Shown: positions 16,495 to 25,744 of the stretch, piece by piece | Layout: every line of letters starts with the position of its first letter | Numbering within the stretch: the first letter of the stretch is position 1 | Assembly: GCA_002482525.1 (NCBI GenBank) | Contig: DLGC01000010.1 | Span: 140,448 to 204,447, forward strand | Source of the DNA: Propionibacteriaceae bacterium UBA7704 | Lineage (GTDB): Bacteria; Actinomycetota; Actinomycetes; Propionibacteriales; Propionibacteriaceae | Length of the DNA stretch: 64,000 bases | Reading direction: 5' to 3' | Notes under the pieces: generated by a model | What the model was told of the DNA's origin: nothing | Databases searched by the model: none | What the model saw: only the letters and a program-made list of their open reading frames with translations | Program-made: the position numbers and the translations under genes

Positions 16495-18191
16495 GCCCTG
16501 CTCTCCTTGGGTCCGATCCACTCGGCCACCGCCATCACCGAAGCCGTCAGGACGGCCAGTATCACCGAAGCAGCCAAAGCCATGCCCTGATTGTCCACAC
16601 CGGGTCGACCGATCAAGTGGAAGATCTCCACCGGCAACGTCGGCCGATCCGGCCGGGCCAGAAAGGTGGTCGCTCCGAATTCACCCAGACTGGTGGCGAA
16701 AGCGAACCCGATCGCCAGGCCGAAGCCGCGCCAGGCCAGCGGTGCATCGATGCTGGTCACCAGCCGCAACGGCGAGGCCCCCAAAGTGGCGGCAGCCTGG
16801 TGCAGCCGCGGATCGATGGCGCGCAGCGTCGGCAACAGACTGCGGACCACCAGCGGCAGCGCCACGATCGCCTGGGCGATCGGGATCAGGATCCAGCTTG
16901 ATCGCAGATCCAGCGGCGGCCGATTCAAGGTGATCAGAAAACCGAAACCCACCGTGACCGCAGACACTCCCAGCGGCAGCATGAAGGCGGCGTCCGCGCT
17001 GCGCAGCACTCGGCGTCCCACCACCGATGCTGGACGCCGCGACAGCAGATAGCTGACCATGCCGCCCAAAACCAACGCGATCATCGTGGCCACGGCGGCG
17101 GTCTGCAGCGATGTCAGAGTGGCCTGCCACACCGTAGGCAGACCCGTTCCGGTGACAGCGAACAGCAGCACGTAGTTGCCCAGACCGACTCCAGTCGCGG
17201 TCTGCAATGAGCGCACCACCAGCGCACTCATCGGCAATGCCAACAGCACCACGATCACCGCTGCGGTGATCAGCACCGACGGCAGGTCACCGACCCGCAG
17301 CCGATGATCGGTAGGACGCCCCGCCAGCCGCAAGGCACGCTCCTGGCGGTGCCGCGTGGCATCGGCGACCAGCAGCGAGATGCCCACCACCACCAGCTGC
17401 AGAATCGACAGCGCAGCGGCTGCCGGCAGATCCAGCAATTGAGTGGTCTGGTACCAGATCTCGGTTTCGATAGTCCCCCAACTCTGATCGGCGAGAACCA
17501 GCACCACACCAAAAGCCGCGGCACAGAAGAGAAAGGTCAGTGCCGCCGCTGAAGCGATGGCGGGGGCCAACGCGGGCATGGTCACACTCCACCACACCCG
17601 TGGCCGCGAGGCGCCCAGGCTCCGGGCCGCTTGAGCAGTGCGGGGATCAAGCCGCGCCCACAGCACCCCCACGGTGCGCACCACCACCGAATAGTTGAAG
17701 AAAACCAAGGCGGCGATCAGCGCCGGGAAGCTGGCGTCCCAGCCCAGAAAGCCCAACGGCCCGCCGGTGTCGAGCAACGAGCGGAACGCCACCCCCACCA
17801 CCACCGAGGGCAGCACGAAAGGAATGGACACCACGGCACGCAGCGCCCGGCGTCCCGGAAACCGGGTGCGGTAGAGCAGATAGGCCCCGGGAAGACCCAA
17901 CAACACCGCCACTACGGTGGCCACCACCGACTGGGCAAGGGTTTGGCTGACGATACGCCAGGTGCGTGGCGCGGCGAGCACTTCGCTGACGCCATTGAGG
18001 CTGAAACCACTGGCGTCGAAGAAACCGCGGGCCAGCAGAGCGGTGACCGGCCAGACGAAGAAGATGAGGAGGAAGGCGAGCGGCACCACCGCCACTGCCG
18101 CCCACAGCCAGGCCTTAGTCCGTTGCCGCCGGCGCACTGCTGCTGCCGGCGCGATGACGCCGACAGCAGCAGTGCGGGGCAGTTTGTGCAT
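16488..18191 (-). CDS. thiP: Thiamine ABC transporter permease (fused two-domain)
   Basis: 567 residues, about 12 membrane helices, with two BPD_transp_1 halves. Each half has an EAA coupling loop: ARSLGASRPRVWWSVTMPAL in the first and ATLGASPLRLVTSIDAPLA in the second. One polypeptide therefore forms the whole channel, as in ThiP and FbpB. Located between the binding protein (gap 9 bp) and the ATPase (7-base overlap). Function assigned mainly from the riboswitch-controlled operon; the sequence alone also allows iron transport. Confidence 0.88.
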   Translation of the reverse strand: MHKLPRTAAVGVIAPAAAVRRRQRTKAWLWAAVAVVPLAFLLIFFVWPVTALLARGFFDASGFSLNGVSEVLAAPRTWRIVSQTLAQSVVATVVAVLLGLPGAYLLYRTRFPGRRALRAVVSIPFVLPSVVVGVAFRSLLDTGGPLGFLGWDASFPALIAALVFFNYSVVVRTVGVLWARLDPRTAQAARSLGASRPRVWWSVTMPALAPAIASAAALTFLFCAAAFGVVLVLADQSWGTIETEIWYQTTQLLDLPAAAALSILQLVVVGISLLVADATRHRQERALRLAGRPTDHRLRVGDLPSVLITAAVIVVLLALPMSALVVRSLQTATGVGLGNYVLLFAVTGTGLPTVWQATLTSLQTAAVATMIALVLGGMVSYLLSRRPASVVGRRVLRSADAAFMLPLGVSAVTVGFGFLITLNRPPLDLRSSWILIPIAQAIVALPLVVRSLLPTLRAIDPRLHQAAATLGASPLRLVTSIDAPLAWRGFGLAIGFAFATSLGEFGATTFLARPDRPTLPVEIFHLIGRPGVDNQGMALAASVILAVLTASVMAVAEWIGPKESRAW

Positions 18192-18200
18192 GGTGAGCGA

Positions 18201-19244
18201 TCAGCCGATGACCGTGGCGGTCCAGGCCTTGATCCACTCCGTGCGACCGGCGTTGATGTCGGCGATCGGGAGGGTCAGCGGCTTGTCTACCTTGGCAGCG
18301 TAGGTTGCCCACGCGTCAGGCAGTGCCACAGCGGAATCCACCGGGTACATGTACATCTGTTCGGGAATCTGCGCCTGAACCTGCTCACTGAGCAGGAAGT
18401 CGATGAACTTCTGCGCCCCCACCGCGTTCTGGGCGCCGGCGATGACCCCGGCGTATTCGACCTGGCCAAAGCAGGTATCGGTGAGCACCACAGCCTTCGG
18501 CGAATCGACCGGCGAGGACGAGTAGGACACCATCAGCGGGTAGCTGCCCTTGCTGGAAGCGGTGAAGTCGTTGGCGTAGGCGTCACTCCAGCCGCCGACG
18601 ATCTTGACGCCATTGGCTTTCAGTGCCGACCAATAATCGAGGTAACCCGATTCGCCTTTGTCGGCAATTGTGGCCATCAGGAAGGCGAGGCCCGGTGAGG
18701 AACTGGCCGGGTTCAGCGCTACGAGTTGACCCTGGTATTCGGGCTTGGCGAGATCGTCCAGGGTTTTGGGAACGGCCAGTCCTTTGGCCTTGTACCAGGA
18801 CGCATCGGCATTCACACACACCTCGCCTCGATCGATCGGGGTGAGCTGCGGTGCGGTGCCCAGTTCGTAGTCCGTCGCCGATTCCGGCAGTACCGCTGAG
18901 GTGTAATCGCTGAGGATGCCCGCTTCCAGGGCCCGTCCCGCGAAGGTGTTGTCGATGCCATAGACCACATCACCCATCGGTGAATCCTTGGTCAGCACCA
19001 ACTGGTTGACCACGACTCCGGCGTCGCCGGGGGCGACATACTTCACGTCATACCCGGTCTCGGCGGCGAATGCATCCAGAGTGCTCTGGTCGAGATGGAA
19101 CGAGTCGTGGGTCACCACGGTCAACGTCTTGGACTCGGTCAGAGCGGTGGCCGACGGTGTCGGCGCAGCCGAACAGCCCGCCATCAGCACAGCCGCGGTG
19201 GCCAACCCTGCGACAGCCCAACGGGGCACGGACATTGCGAACAT
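18201..19244 (-). CDS. thiB: Thiamine-binding lipoprotein of ABC transporter
   Basis: 347 residues. Signal sequence with lipobox LMAGC (cysteine ~24) predicts a lipoprotein. The mature part is a type-2 periplasmic-binding fold matching the ThiB subgroup: KTLTVVTHDSF, GDVVYGIDNTFAGRAL, and YQGQLVALNPASSSPGLAFL. It would capture thiamine or a phosphate ester outside the membrane and deliver it to the ThiP-like permease. The start ATG is preceded by GGAGGAG six bases away. It is the first gene after a TPP riboswitch. Confidence 0.92.
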   Translation of the reverse strand: MFAMSVPRWAVAGLATAAVLMAGCSAAPTPSATALTESKTLTVVTHDSFHLDQSTLDAFAAETGYDVKYVAPGDAGVVVNQLVLTKDSPMGDVVYGIDNTFAGRALEAGILSDYTSAVLPESATDYELGTAPQLTPIDRGEVCVNADASWYKAKGLAVPKTLDDLAKPEYQGQLVALNPASSSPGLAFLMATIADKGESGYLDYWSALKANGVKIVGGWSDAYANDFTASSKGSYPLMVSYSSSPVDSPKAVVLTDTCFGQVEYAGVIAGAQNAVGAQKFIDFLLSEQVQAQIPEQMYMYPVDSAVALPDAWATYAAKVDKPLTLPIADINAGRTEWIKAWTATVIG

Positions 19245-19296
19245 TGCTTCTCCTCCAAAATGCTCGGAGGGCTCAGGAAAATGATCCTGAGGAGAT
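19245..19296 (-). promoter_or_regulatory. Expression platform hairpins of the TPP riboswitch
   Basis: On the minus strand CTCAGGA-TCATTT-TCCTGAG forms a perfect hairpin, followed by CCTCC..GGAGG, whose 3' arm is the Shine-Dalgarno sequence of thiB. Occlusion of the SD suggests the riboswitch acts at translation initiation, possibly with termination as well. Confidence 0.7.
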
Positions 19297-19390
19297 TTCC
19301 CGACTCCCTACGCCGGTGCTAGCCGGATCAGGTTCGAGGGTCTGCGGCTTACCGCACTCTCAGCGCCCGGTGGCGCTCCCCTGTCTGAGG
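19297..19390 (-). promoter_or_regulatory. TPP riboswitch (THI element)
   Basis: The minus strand carries all the invariant blocks in order: GGGGAGC, GCTGAGAG, ACCCTCGAACCTGATC, CGGCTAGCACCGGCG and TAGGGA. These are the P2/P3 and P4/P5 cores that bind thiamine pyrophosphate. Located 50 bases before thiB, it should switch the transporter off when TPP is abundant. Confidence 0.96.
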
Positions 19391-19453
19391 GGTGAGGCTA
19401 CCACGCCGTCGACACCACTCGGCAGCGCCGACGACTTGTGCCAGTCTTTTCCC

Positions 19454-21004
19454 ATGTCATCGAATTCGGACCAGATCGCTGAGATCACCGCCGGCTACAC
19501 CTTCGACTCTCCCGCCATCGATCTCGGCGTCCTGATGGCCGACGGCACCCCGGTTCCGACGAGCAGGATCCGACTGTCGTTATCGATGCTGAACCGGCAC
19601 GGGCTGGTGGCCGGCGCCACCGGCACCGGCAAGACCCGCACGCTCCAACTCATGGCCGAGCAGATCTCGCGCGCCGGAGTCTCGGTGTTCGCAGCCGACA
19701 TCAAAGGCGACCTCTCGGGAATCGCCATACCCGGAGAACCCAGCGACAAACTCCTCCAACGCACCGAGAAGATCGGCCAGGACTGGAAGCCCGAGGGTTG
19801 CCCGGTCGAGTTCTACGCCTTAGGGGGACAGGGCAGCGGGGTGCCGCTGCGCGCCACCGTCTCCAGCTTCGGACCGATCCTGCTGAGCAAGGTGCTGGGT
19901 CTGAACCAGACCCAGGAGTCCAGCCTGGGGTTGGTGTTCCACTACGCCGACACCCGAGGGCTTCCGCTGCTCGACCTCGCCGACCTGAAACAGGTCATGC
20001 AATATCTGACCTCCGAGGAGGGAAAACCCGACCTCAAAGAACTCGGCGGTCTCAGCTCGGCCACAGTAGGTGTCATCCTGCGCAGCCTGGTCACTCTGGA
20101 GACTCAGGGCGGCGAGGAGTTCTTCGGCGAGACCGAGTTCGACTCCAAGGACCTGATCCGCACTACTGCCGACGGCCACGGCGTGATCTCCCTGCTCGAA
20201 CTGCCGAATCTGCAGGACCGTCCGGCGATCTTCTCCACCTTCATCATGTGGCTGCTGGCCGACCTCTTCCATGACCTGCCCGAGATCGGCGATGTCGAGG
20301 TTCCCAAGCTGGTCTTCTTCTTCGACGAGGCACATCTGTTGTTCGACGGCGCGTCCAAGGCATTCCTGGACGCCATCGCCCAAACCGTGCGACTCATCCG
20401 AAGCAAGGGAGTGGGGATCTTCTTCGTGACCCAGGCGCCCACCGATGTGCCCGACGAGGTGCTGGCCCAACTCGGCTCTCGGGTGCAGCATCAACTGCGC
20501 GCCCACACACCCAAGGACGCCAAGGCCTTGAAAGCGACTGTGGAAACCTATCCGACCAGCGACTACGACCTGGCCGAAACGCTGCAGGCATTGGGGATCG
20601 GTGAAGCCATCGTGACGGTGCTGAATCCCAACGGCGCGCCGACTCCGGTGGCGTGGACGCGGATGCTGGCGCCGCTGGCCTCGATGAAGCCACTGGATGC
20701 GCAATGGCTGACCGATGGCGTCGCCCGGTCGCCGATGCAGGCCAAGTACGGCCCGGAAGTGAACCGTGATTCCGCCTACGAGATGCTCACTCGTCGACTC
20801 GAGGAGGGCGCCGCCAAGGCTCAGGCCGAAGCGGAAGCCGCCCCGAAGGCACCCGAGAAACGCACCTCGGGCTCATCGGGCGGCTCGCGGTCACGATCGA
20901 AGTCCGGCGTGGAGAAGGTCCTGAGCTCGCCAACCTTCTGGAATCAGGTCATGCGCGTGGGCAGCCAAGTGGTGCGCACGTATTGGGGCACCGCGCGTCG
21001 CTGA
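19454..21004 (+). CDS. HerA/DUF853-type ATPase
   Basis: 516 residues. Walker A is GATGTGKTRT and Walker B is LVFFFDEAHLLF, followed by the sensor FFVTQAPTDVPDEVLAQL. This is the DUF853 (helicase HerA-like C-terminal) family, hexameric ATPases related to HerA/FtsK; YjgR of E. coli is a member and its function is poorly known. The C-terminus (EAAPKAPEKRTSGSSGGSRS) is a low-complexity linker before a final conserved helix. No nurA nuclease is adjacent, so a DNA-end-processing role like archaeal HerA is not supported. The ATG at 19454 lacks an obvious SD and could be leaderless. Confidence 0.88.
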   Translation: MSSNSDQIAEITAGYTFDSPAIDLGVLMADGTPVPTSRIRLSLSMLNRHGLVAGATGTGKTRTLQLMAEQISRAGVSVFAADIKGDLSGIAIPGEPSDKLLQRTEKIGQDWKPEGCPVEFYALGGQGSGVPLRATVSSFGPILLSKVLGLNQTQESSLGLVFHYADTRGLPLLDLADLKQVMQYLTSEEGKPDLKELGGLSSATVGVILRSLVTLETQGGEEFFGETEFDSKDLIRTTADGHGVISLLELPNLQDRPAIFSTFIMWLLADLFHDLPEIGDVEVPKLVFFFDEAHLLFDGASKAFLDAIAQTVRLIRSKGVGIFFVTQAPTDVPDEVLAQLGSRVQHQLRAHTPKDAKALKATVETYPTSDYDLAETLQALGIGEAIVTVLNPNGAPTPVAWTRMLAPLASMKPLDAQWLTDGVARSPMQAKYGPEVNRDSAYEMLTRRLEEGAAKAQAEAEAAPKAPEKRTSGSSGGSRSRSKSGVEKVLSSPTFWNQVMRVGSQVVRTYWGTARR

Positions 21005-21247
21005 GCCTGCGGAGGCCGACGCCGGCCCGATGGGCGCTTTTCGGAGCAGAATTCGAGACGGACACCGATCACCGATTGGGAAACACCGGTTCAGCAGCGC
21101 AATGGCTAGCGACTGCCCACTAGAGTCTCCGGTACGTGCTTCGATGTCGACGTACGAGGGGTTACGGGCCGGTACTCACCCATCCTCGTGCACGGGTCGG
21201 TTGAAGCATCTTTCCATGGTGAGGGGAAACACCGGGAGGAGGTGGGG

Positions 21248-21976
21248 ATGCCCCTCGATTGGTGGTTGGCTTTTCTGGTGTTCCTGCTCGGAGCATGTCT
21301 GATCTTGTTGGTCGCCATAAGCCGCACCCTTCGTCGACGCGCTCGCGCTGTGCCCCGAGGAAAAGACCTCGGCTCACAGTCGCAACCACACGCCTCGACC
21401 CCGACACCCGCAGAGCTTGCTCGAGCTCGCCCGGCGCCCTACCTGGCGTATACCGCCGAGCCGACGACTGGCCCACCGGCGCCAGCCCAGTCGCCAGAGC
21501 AACCCGAAGCGCCGGTGGCAGCAACCGATCCTGACCGCATCGAATCAGTCGAGCCCGCTCCCGATGCCGCGCCACAACTCGTCGATTCCGATCCTGAAGC
21601 GTCGCCGCAGTCGGCGGCAGCCGACGATGGCGACACCACTGACCTGCCGTGGTGGGAGCAGTCGTTCGTCCACAACCCACCGCCGATCTCCACCATCGCC
21701 ACCAGCGCACGGCCATGGCACGACGACGGACCGCTTCCCGATCTCCCGCCGAAACCGCGTCCGAACATCTATGCGATGCTCACCGCCGGTGCCCGTTCGA
21801 GCACCACCGTGACCACCGGAGCAGTGAAGGGCAACCGCAGCTCGGGGCTGTACCACACCGTCGACAGCCCCTGGTACGAGCGCACCAAAGCCGACGAATG
21901 GTTCGATTCCCCGCGAAAAGCGGAAGCGGCCGGCTACTCCCGCTGGGACAGCAGGTCGAACCGCAACACCGGCTGA
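21248..21976 (+). CDS. Membrane protein with C-terminal sunset-like domain
   Basis: 242 residues. One N-terminal membrane helix (WWLAFLVFLLGACLILLVAI), then a ~140-residue Pro/Ala/Asp-rich disordered linker. A C-terminal ~40-residue module (VKGNRSSGLYHTVDSPWYER, then TKADEWFDSPRKAEAAGYSR) resembles the short 'sunset' repeats found in actinobacterial envelope, nuclease and ribosomal-protein tails. Function is unknown. GGGAGGAGG lies upstream of the ATG at 21248. The gap before it (21005-21247) contains no gene. Confidence 0.7.
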   Translation: MPLDWWLAFLVFLLGACLILLVAISRTLRRRARAVPRGKDLGSQSQPHASTPTPAELARARPAPYLAYTAEPTTGPPAPAQSPEQPEAPVAATDPDRIESVEPAPDAAPQLVDSDPEASPQSAAADDGDTTDLPWWEQSFVHNPPPISTIATSARPWHDDGPLPDLPPKPRPNIYAMLTAGARSSTTVTTGAVKGNRSSGLYHTVDSPWYERTKADEWFDSPRKAEAAGYSRWDSRSNRNTG

Positions 21977-21994
21977 GCCGATCGGCTCAGCAGC

Positions 21995-23119
21995 TCACTG
22001 AGCGTTCTCGGCCTCGACAGCCTCATCCTCGGCGCCGTCGGATTCGGTCCCTTCGGCAGCTTCTTCACCATCCGCGGCCTCGGCCTGATCGTCAACCTCA
22101 TCAGTCTCGGCGGCTTCGGCGTCCTCTTCGAAGGTCACCGACTCGGTGATGGCCGCCGGCGCTCCGTCGTCCTCACCGAGCGCGTCCAGCAGCGGGCCGG
22201 CCCCGAGTGCGGCGAGCATCTGACGCACATTGGTCAACTGCGCGGTCACCGCCTCGCGGCGTGCCGTGGCAGCCATGAGCTCGCGTTCGGATTCCTTACG
22301 AACCCGCTCGGCGGCCAGTCGCGCATCATCCACGCGCTGGGCGGCCTCGTCGCGGGCTGCCCGCTTGAGGGCATCGGCCTCCTCTTTGGCCTCGGCCAGC
22401 AGTCGGTCCGCCTCGGCCTGGATAGCCATGCGGCGCTGCTCGGTGGCGCTCAGCGCCTGCTCGTAGGCATCCATCTGGTGGGCGAACTCACCGGCTGCCT
22501 TGTCGCGACGGGTCGCCAGAGTCTTCTCGAACTCCGCCGCCGCGGACGCCGCCCGAGCGCGCTGGCGTTCGAAGATCGCCTCCGCCTCCTCACGGCGAGT
22601 GGTCGCCTCACGATTGGCTTGGTCGAGCAGCTCATCGGCTTTACGGGACGCCGCCTCGACGGTCGCTGCCGCCGCAGCCTCGGCCTTGTTCGTGATCTCG
22701 GCAGCCTCGGTTTCGGCGGTCTGGCGCACCTGAGCGGCATACTCGTCGGCGTCGGCCATCACGGACTCCCCGTCGCCTTTCGCCTGCGATCGCAGCTCGG
22801 CGGCTTCGTCCTCGGCCAACCGCAGGATCTTCGCCGCCCGCTCGGTCACCGCTGCAGCGCTGGGCTGGGATTCCTTCTCCAGTTCGGCTTCCAGCTCTTG
22901 CACCCGCAGCCGATCCAGCTGAGCCTGTTTGACGGCGGCGTCCAACTCTTCACGCAGCCGCTTGTTCTGCGCCGTGGCTTCCTCAACGCTCTTTCGCTGC
23001 GATTCAGACAGCACGCGGAGTTCCTCGGTGCGATTCTGCAGCTGAGCCAGCGTCCGGTCCACCTCGGTCGGCTCATAACCCCGCATCACAGTGCGGAATT
23101 CGTGGCTAGATTGGGTCAC
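21995..23119 (-). CDS. DivIVA-domain coiled-coil protein
   Basis: 374 residues. The N-terminus (EFRTVMRGYEPTEVDRTLAQ) is a DivIVA domain, which in this family binds curved or polar membrane. Then follows ~270 residues of nearly unbroken Ala/Glu/Arg-rich coiled coil and an acidic tail (residues ~325-374). Such proteins organise polar growth or septum in actinobacteria (Wag31, FilP/Scy relatives), but this is not the standard Wag31 by length or tail. Its start overlaps the stop of the next long coiled-coil gene by four bases, so both are co-translated and probably interact. Confidence 0.85.
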   Translation of the reverse strand: MTQSSHEFRTVMRGYEPTEVDRTLAQLQNRTEELRVLSESQRKSVEEATAQNKRLREELDAAVKQAQLDRLRVQELEAELEKESQPSAAAVTERAAKILRLAEDEAAELRSQAKGDGESVMADADEYAAQVRQTAETEAAEITNKAEAAAAATVEAASRKADELLDQANREATTRREEAEAIFERQRARAASAAAEFEKTLATRRDKAAGEFAHQMDAYEQALSATEQRRMAIQAEADRLLAEAKEEADALKRAARDEAAQRVDDARLAAERVRKESERELMAATARREAVTAQLTNVRQMLAALGAGPLLDALGEDDGAPAAITESVTFEEDAEAAETDEVDDQAEAADGEEAAEGTESDGAEDEAVEAENAQ

Positions 23120-24531
23120 TTGCTGCTTCCTCTCGATTTCTTCTGGGTGTCCATGCGGGCCGAGCCTGGCGTCGAGAGTGCATCAATCACTCCCGATAGG
23201 CGACTCAGCTGTTCAGTGATGTCGTCGCGTCGTCGCGCGAGAGCCTCGGTCTCGGCCTGAGAGCGGGCCAGCGCCTCCGCGGCCTTGGAGCGGACCTCGT
23301 CGGCATCAGCGCGGGCTTTCTTCAGCACCTCGGTGGCCTCGGCTCGAATCTGCTTGGCCTTCTGGTGAGCATCCTTCTGCAGGGTGTCCAAAGTGGCCGT
23401 CGCCCGTTCGCGAATCTGGCGGGCCTGCTTCTCCGCCTCCGCAAGCCGTAGCCGTGCCGTCTCAAGATCCTCGTTGGCCTCACGCTCGGCGGCATCACGA
23501 AGGCTGTCGGTGTCCTGCTTGGCACGGCGTTTGAGTTCGGCGGCCTGGCGTTTCGCCTCGGCCAGTTGCTGCTCGGCCTCGGCCTTCATCCCTGCCGCGG
23601 CAACCCCGGCCTCAGCGACCAGTTCCCCAGCGTTCTCCTCGGCCCGCCGAAGCTGGTCCGCGGCGGCCTGGTCGGCCCGGTCGCGGATCTCCTCCAACTC
23701 GGCGGCGTGGTTGGCCCGCTGCGTGGATAGCTCTGCCTCCACGCTCGCTTGAAGCTCAGCCATCGACTGCTTCGTCCACGCCAGATGCGCTGCAGCTGCG
23801 ACGTACTGCTCCTCGGCAGACGCCCGAGCCTGACTGGCAAGCTCGGCACGCTCGTCCTCAGCCTTTTGATTCAGTCGCGCAATCTCTTCCTTGGCCCGCT
23901 GAAGTTCCGCGGAGATAACCCGTCGGGTCAGGGCGCATTCGCGCTCGAAGGCCTTGCGTTCCTCACCGAGGAAGGCCGCCGCCATCGCCTGGATCGCGAC
24001 GCTTTGCGCCGCGGCCTGCTCCACCTGTCGAGTGGTCTTCGTGGCCACCTGAAGCTGGTGTTCGTTCAGTTCGGCGTTGATTCGATCAGCGCGCTCCTGC
24101 TGCTCGGTGACAACCTTCACAGCAGCCTCATTGGCGGCATTGGCGAGCCGCTGCGCCTCCGCCCGAGCACGCTCCATCAGGTCGGCGGCCTCGGCCTGAG
24201 TGCGTTCCATCAACTCCGCAGCAGCATCGTTGGCCGCGCCAACGATCAGCGTCGCCTGGTCGGTGGCGTCTCGGACCAGCAGGTCCGAGTCGTGCTGGGC
24301 GCGATCCAGAATGGCTTTGGTCTTGCCACTGGCCTGGGACGCGGCTCGCTCGGCGGCATCGGCTTTGTCCTGGTTGATGCGCGCCATTTCCTCAGCACGA
24401 GCTGCCTCGTCACGTGCGGCGCGGGCCTGCTTCTCTGCCTCGGCGATCAATCGGTCAGCCAGAGCCTGGGCCTGCTCGATCAGACGGGAAGCCTGACCTG
24501 AGGCCGCCACCGGTGCCTGAATGTCACTCAC
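23116..24531 (-). CDS. Long coiled-coil protein, partner of the DivIVA protein
   Basis: About 471 residues from GTG at 24531 (SDIQAPVAASGQASRLIEQA), preceded by GGGGAG nine bases away; a longer start at 24564 is less likely. After ~15 residues the entire chain is Ala/Glu/Lys/Arg heptad coiled coil, with a break near residue 180-200 (TTRQVEQAAAQSVAIQAMAA), ending in a basic, serine-rich tail (MDTQKKSRGSSK). No transmembrane segment or enzymatic motif is visible. Composition resembles Streptomyces Scy/FilP cytoskeletal proteins, which is an inference. It is co-translated with the DivIVA-domain protein. Confidence 0.75.
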   Translation of the reverse strand: MSDIQAPVAASGQASRLIEQAQALADRLIAEAEKQARAARDEAARAEEMARINQDKADAAERAASQASGKTKAILDRAQHDSDLLVRDATDQATLIVGAANDAAAELMERTQAEAADLMERARAEAQRLANAANEAAVKVVTEQQERADRINAELNEHQLQVATKTTRQVEQAAAQSVAIQAMAAAFLGEERKAFERECALTRRVISAELQRAKEEIARLNQKAEDERAELASQARASAEEQYVAAAAHLAWTKQSMAELQASVEAELSTQRANHAAELEEIRDRADQAAADQLRRAEENAGELVAEAGVAAAGMKAEAEQQLAEAKRQAAELKRRAKQDTDSLRDAAEREANEDLETARLRLAEAEKQARQIRERATATLDTLQKDAHQKAKQIRAEATEVLKKARADADEVRSKAAEALARSQAETEALARRRDDITEQLSRLSGVIDALSTPGSARMDTQKKSRGSSK

Positions 24532-24689
24532 GGCGTCGACTCCCCACGCGACAGTTCTGCGCACACACCAGCCACATCGTCACTTCGGAGGTGGGACTCA
24601 GCAAGCAAAACCATGATGGGCAAACCAACAACTTCGAGGACAAACTGCACACGGTCACCGGAACGGCGGGGTGAGACCCGGTCCAGCGA

Positions 24690-24760
24690 GAGCGGATGAC
24701 GGGAATCGAACCCGCACTGTCAGCTTGGGAAGCTGATGTTCTGCCATTGAACTACATCCG
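24690..24760 (-). tRNA. tRNA-Gly (anticodon CCC)
   Basis: 71 bases; minus-strand acceptor stem GCGGATG/CATCCGC, D arm with TTCAATGGCAGAA, anticodon stem TCAGC/GCTGA around loop TTCCCAA (anticodon CCC), and T arm GGGTTCGATTCCC. Discriminator U; CCA is not encoded. Confidence 0.95.
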
Positions 24761-24965
24761 CGCGCGCCCAAGGCAGCGCAGGAGCAGTCTAGCTGGCCGA
24801 TGCCAGCATCTGCACACCGATTCAGGCACCGCCGAACCCCCCACAAACTTGCTCCAAGGTTTGACGAAAGTGGACCAAAACGTGTGCAGCGACGGCCAGG
24901 TCTGCCAAACTGCTGACTTGACAGTGCACACTGGGATGCATGGCTTACGACAGAGGAGGGATGCC

Positions 24966-25661
24966 TTGACCAGAGAGGAACGGGCCATCGCAATCCTTGA
25001 CCTCATGAACCAGGCACTGGCTGTCATCAACAGCGGCGACGACGCCGAACAGTTGATCTGTCAGGTGCTGGGCAAGTACTGCCGCGCGGATGGCGCAGCT
25101 CTGATCGGCCTGGATGCCGCCGGACGCGCCATGGCCCACGCCGCCTGGCCGAACGAGCGAATCTCCGCAGCTCTCGCCGAGGTTGCCGCGCGCGGTGGAC
25201 GCGGGCGCCCCGAGAGCATTCTGCGAGGCGGGCAACACCCGATCCTGGGCGAGGTCATCCTGATCGGACCAGAGTTCGACGAACAACCCGCCAACCGGGC
25301 TCGAGGACGCCTGTTGGTGCTGAGCCGGCGCGGGGGCTTCACCGCCGACGCCAAAGCGCTGTTGTCCGAAGCCGCCGCACCGTTGTCTTTCTTGATGCCG
25401 CAGGCGGCCGATTCCTGCCAGCGCTCCCGCCAGGCGTCCAGTGCCGCTGAAGCCGCAGCCGCGCTGAATCTCACGCCGCGGGAGGTCGAAGTGCTGCAAC
25501 TGCTGGCCGACGGCCTCTTGGCACGGACCATCGCGACCCGCCTCGGACTGTCACCCCGCACCGTCCACAAGCACTTGAGCAATGTCTACACCAAGCTGGG
25601 CGTCCACGATCGCCTGGTCGCGGTGTCGATCGCGCGCGAGCACGGCCTGATCGCGGCCTGA
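24966..25661 (+). CDS. LuxR-family regulator with GAF-like sensor domain
   Basis: 231 residues from TTG at 24966, chosen because AGGAGGG sits six bases upstream; ATG at 24936 is the alternative. Residues ~1-140 resemble a GAF-type fold (LDLMNQALAVINSGDDAEQL, CRADGAALIGLDAAGR), and the C-terminal ~60 are a LuxR HTH (LTPREVEVLQLLADGL, IATRLGLSPRTVHKHLSNVY). There is no response-regulator receiver domain, so it likely senses a ligand directly. Target genes are unknown. TTGACA at 24918-24923 may be its -35 element. Confidence 0.8.
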   Translation: MTREERAIAILDLMNQALAVINSGDDAEQLICQVLGKYCRADGAALIGLDAAGRAMAHAAWPNERISAALAEVAARGGRGRPESILRGGQHPILGEVILIGPEFDEQPANRARGRLLVLSRRGGFTADAKALLSEAAAPLSFLMPQAADSCQRSRQASSAAEAAAALNLTPREVEVLQLLADGLLARTIATRLGLSPRTVHKHLSNVYTKLGVHDRLVAVSIAREHGLIAA

Positions 25662-25744
25662 CCCACTCAGGGACCTCCCGGGCTCTGCCCCGGATCATCA
25701 GCATGCGCGGGTCTACTGCCGCAGTTGCGGCATAGATTCGTGCC

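Noticed and set aside
19454..21004. HerA-NurA-type DNA-processing or defence module
   Set aside because: No nuclease or defence gene is adjacent, and the ATPase matches the common DUF853/YjgR family.
21995..24531. Long plus-strand open frames opposite the coiled-coil genes
   Set aside because: They are shadows of the Ala/Glu-rich minus-strand genes; they lack start signals, and the minus frames have overlapping starts and clear coiled-coil heptads.
24655..24993. Minus-strand frame across tRNA-Gly
   Set aside because: It spans the tRNA and an intergenic region and has no protein-like features.
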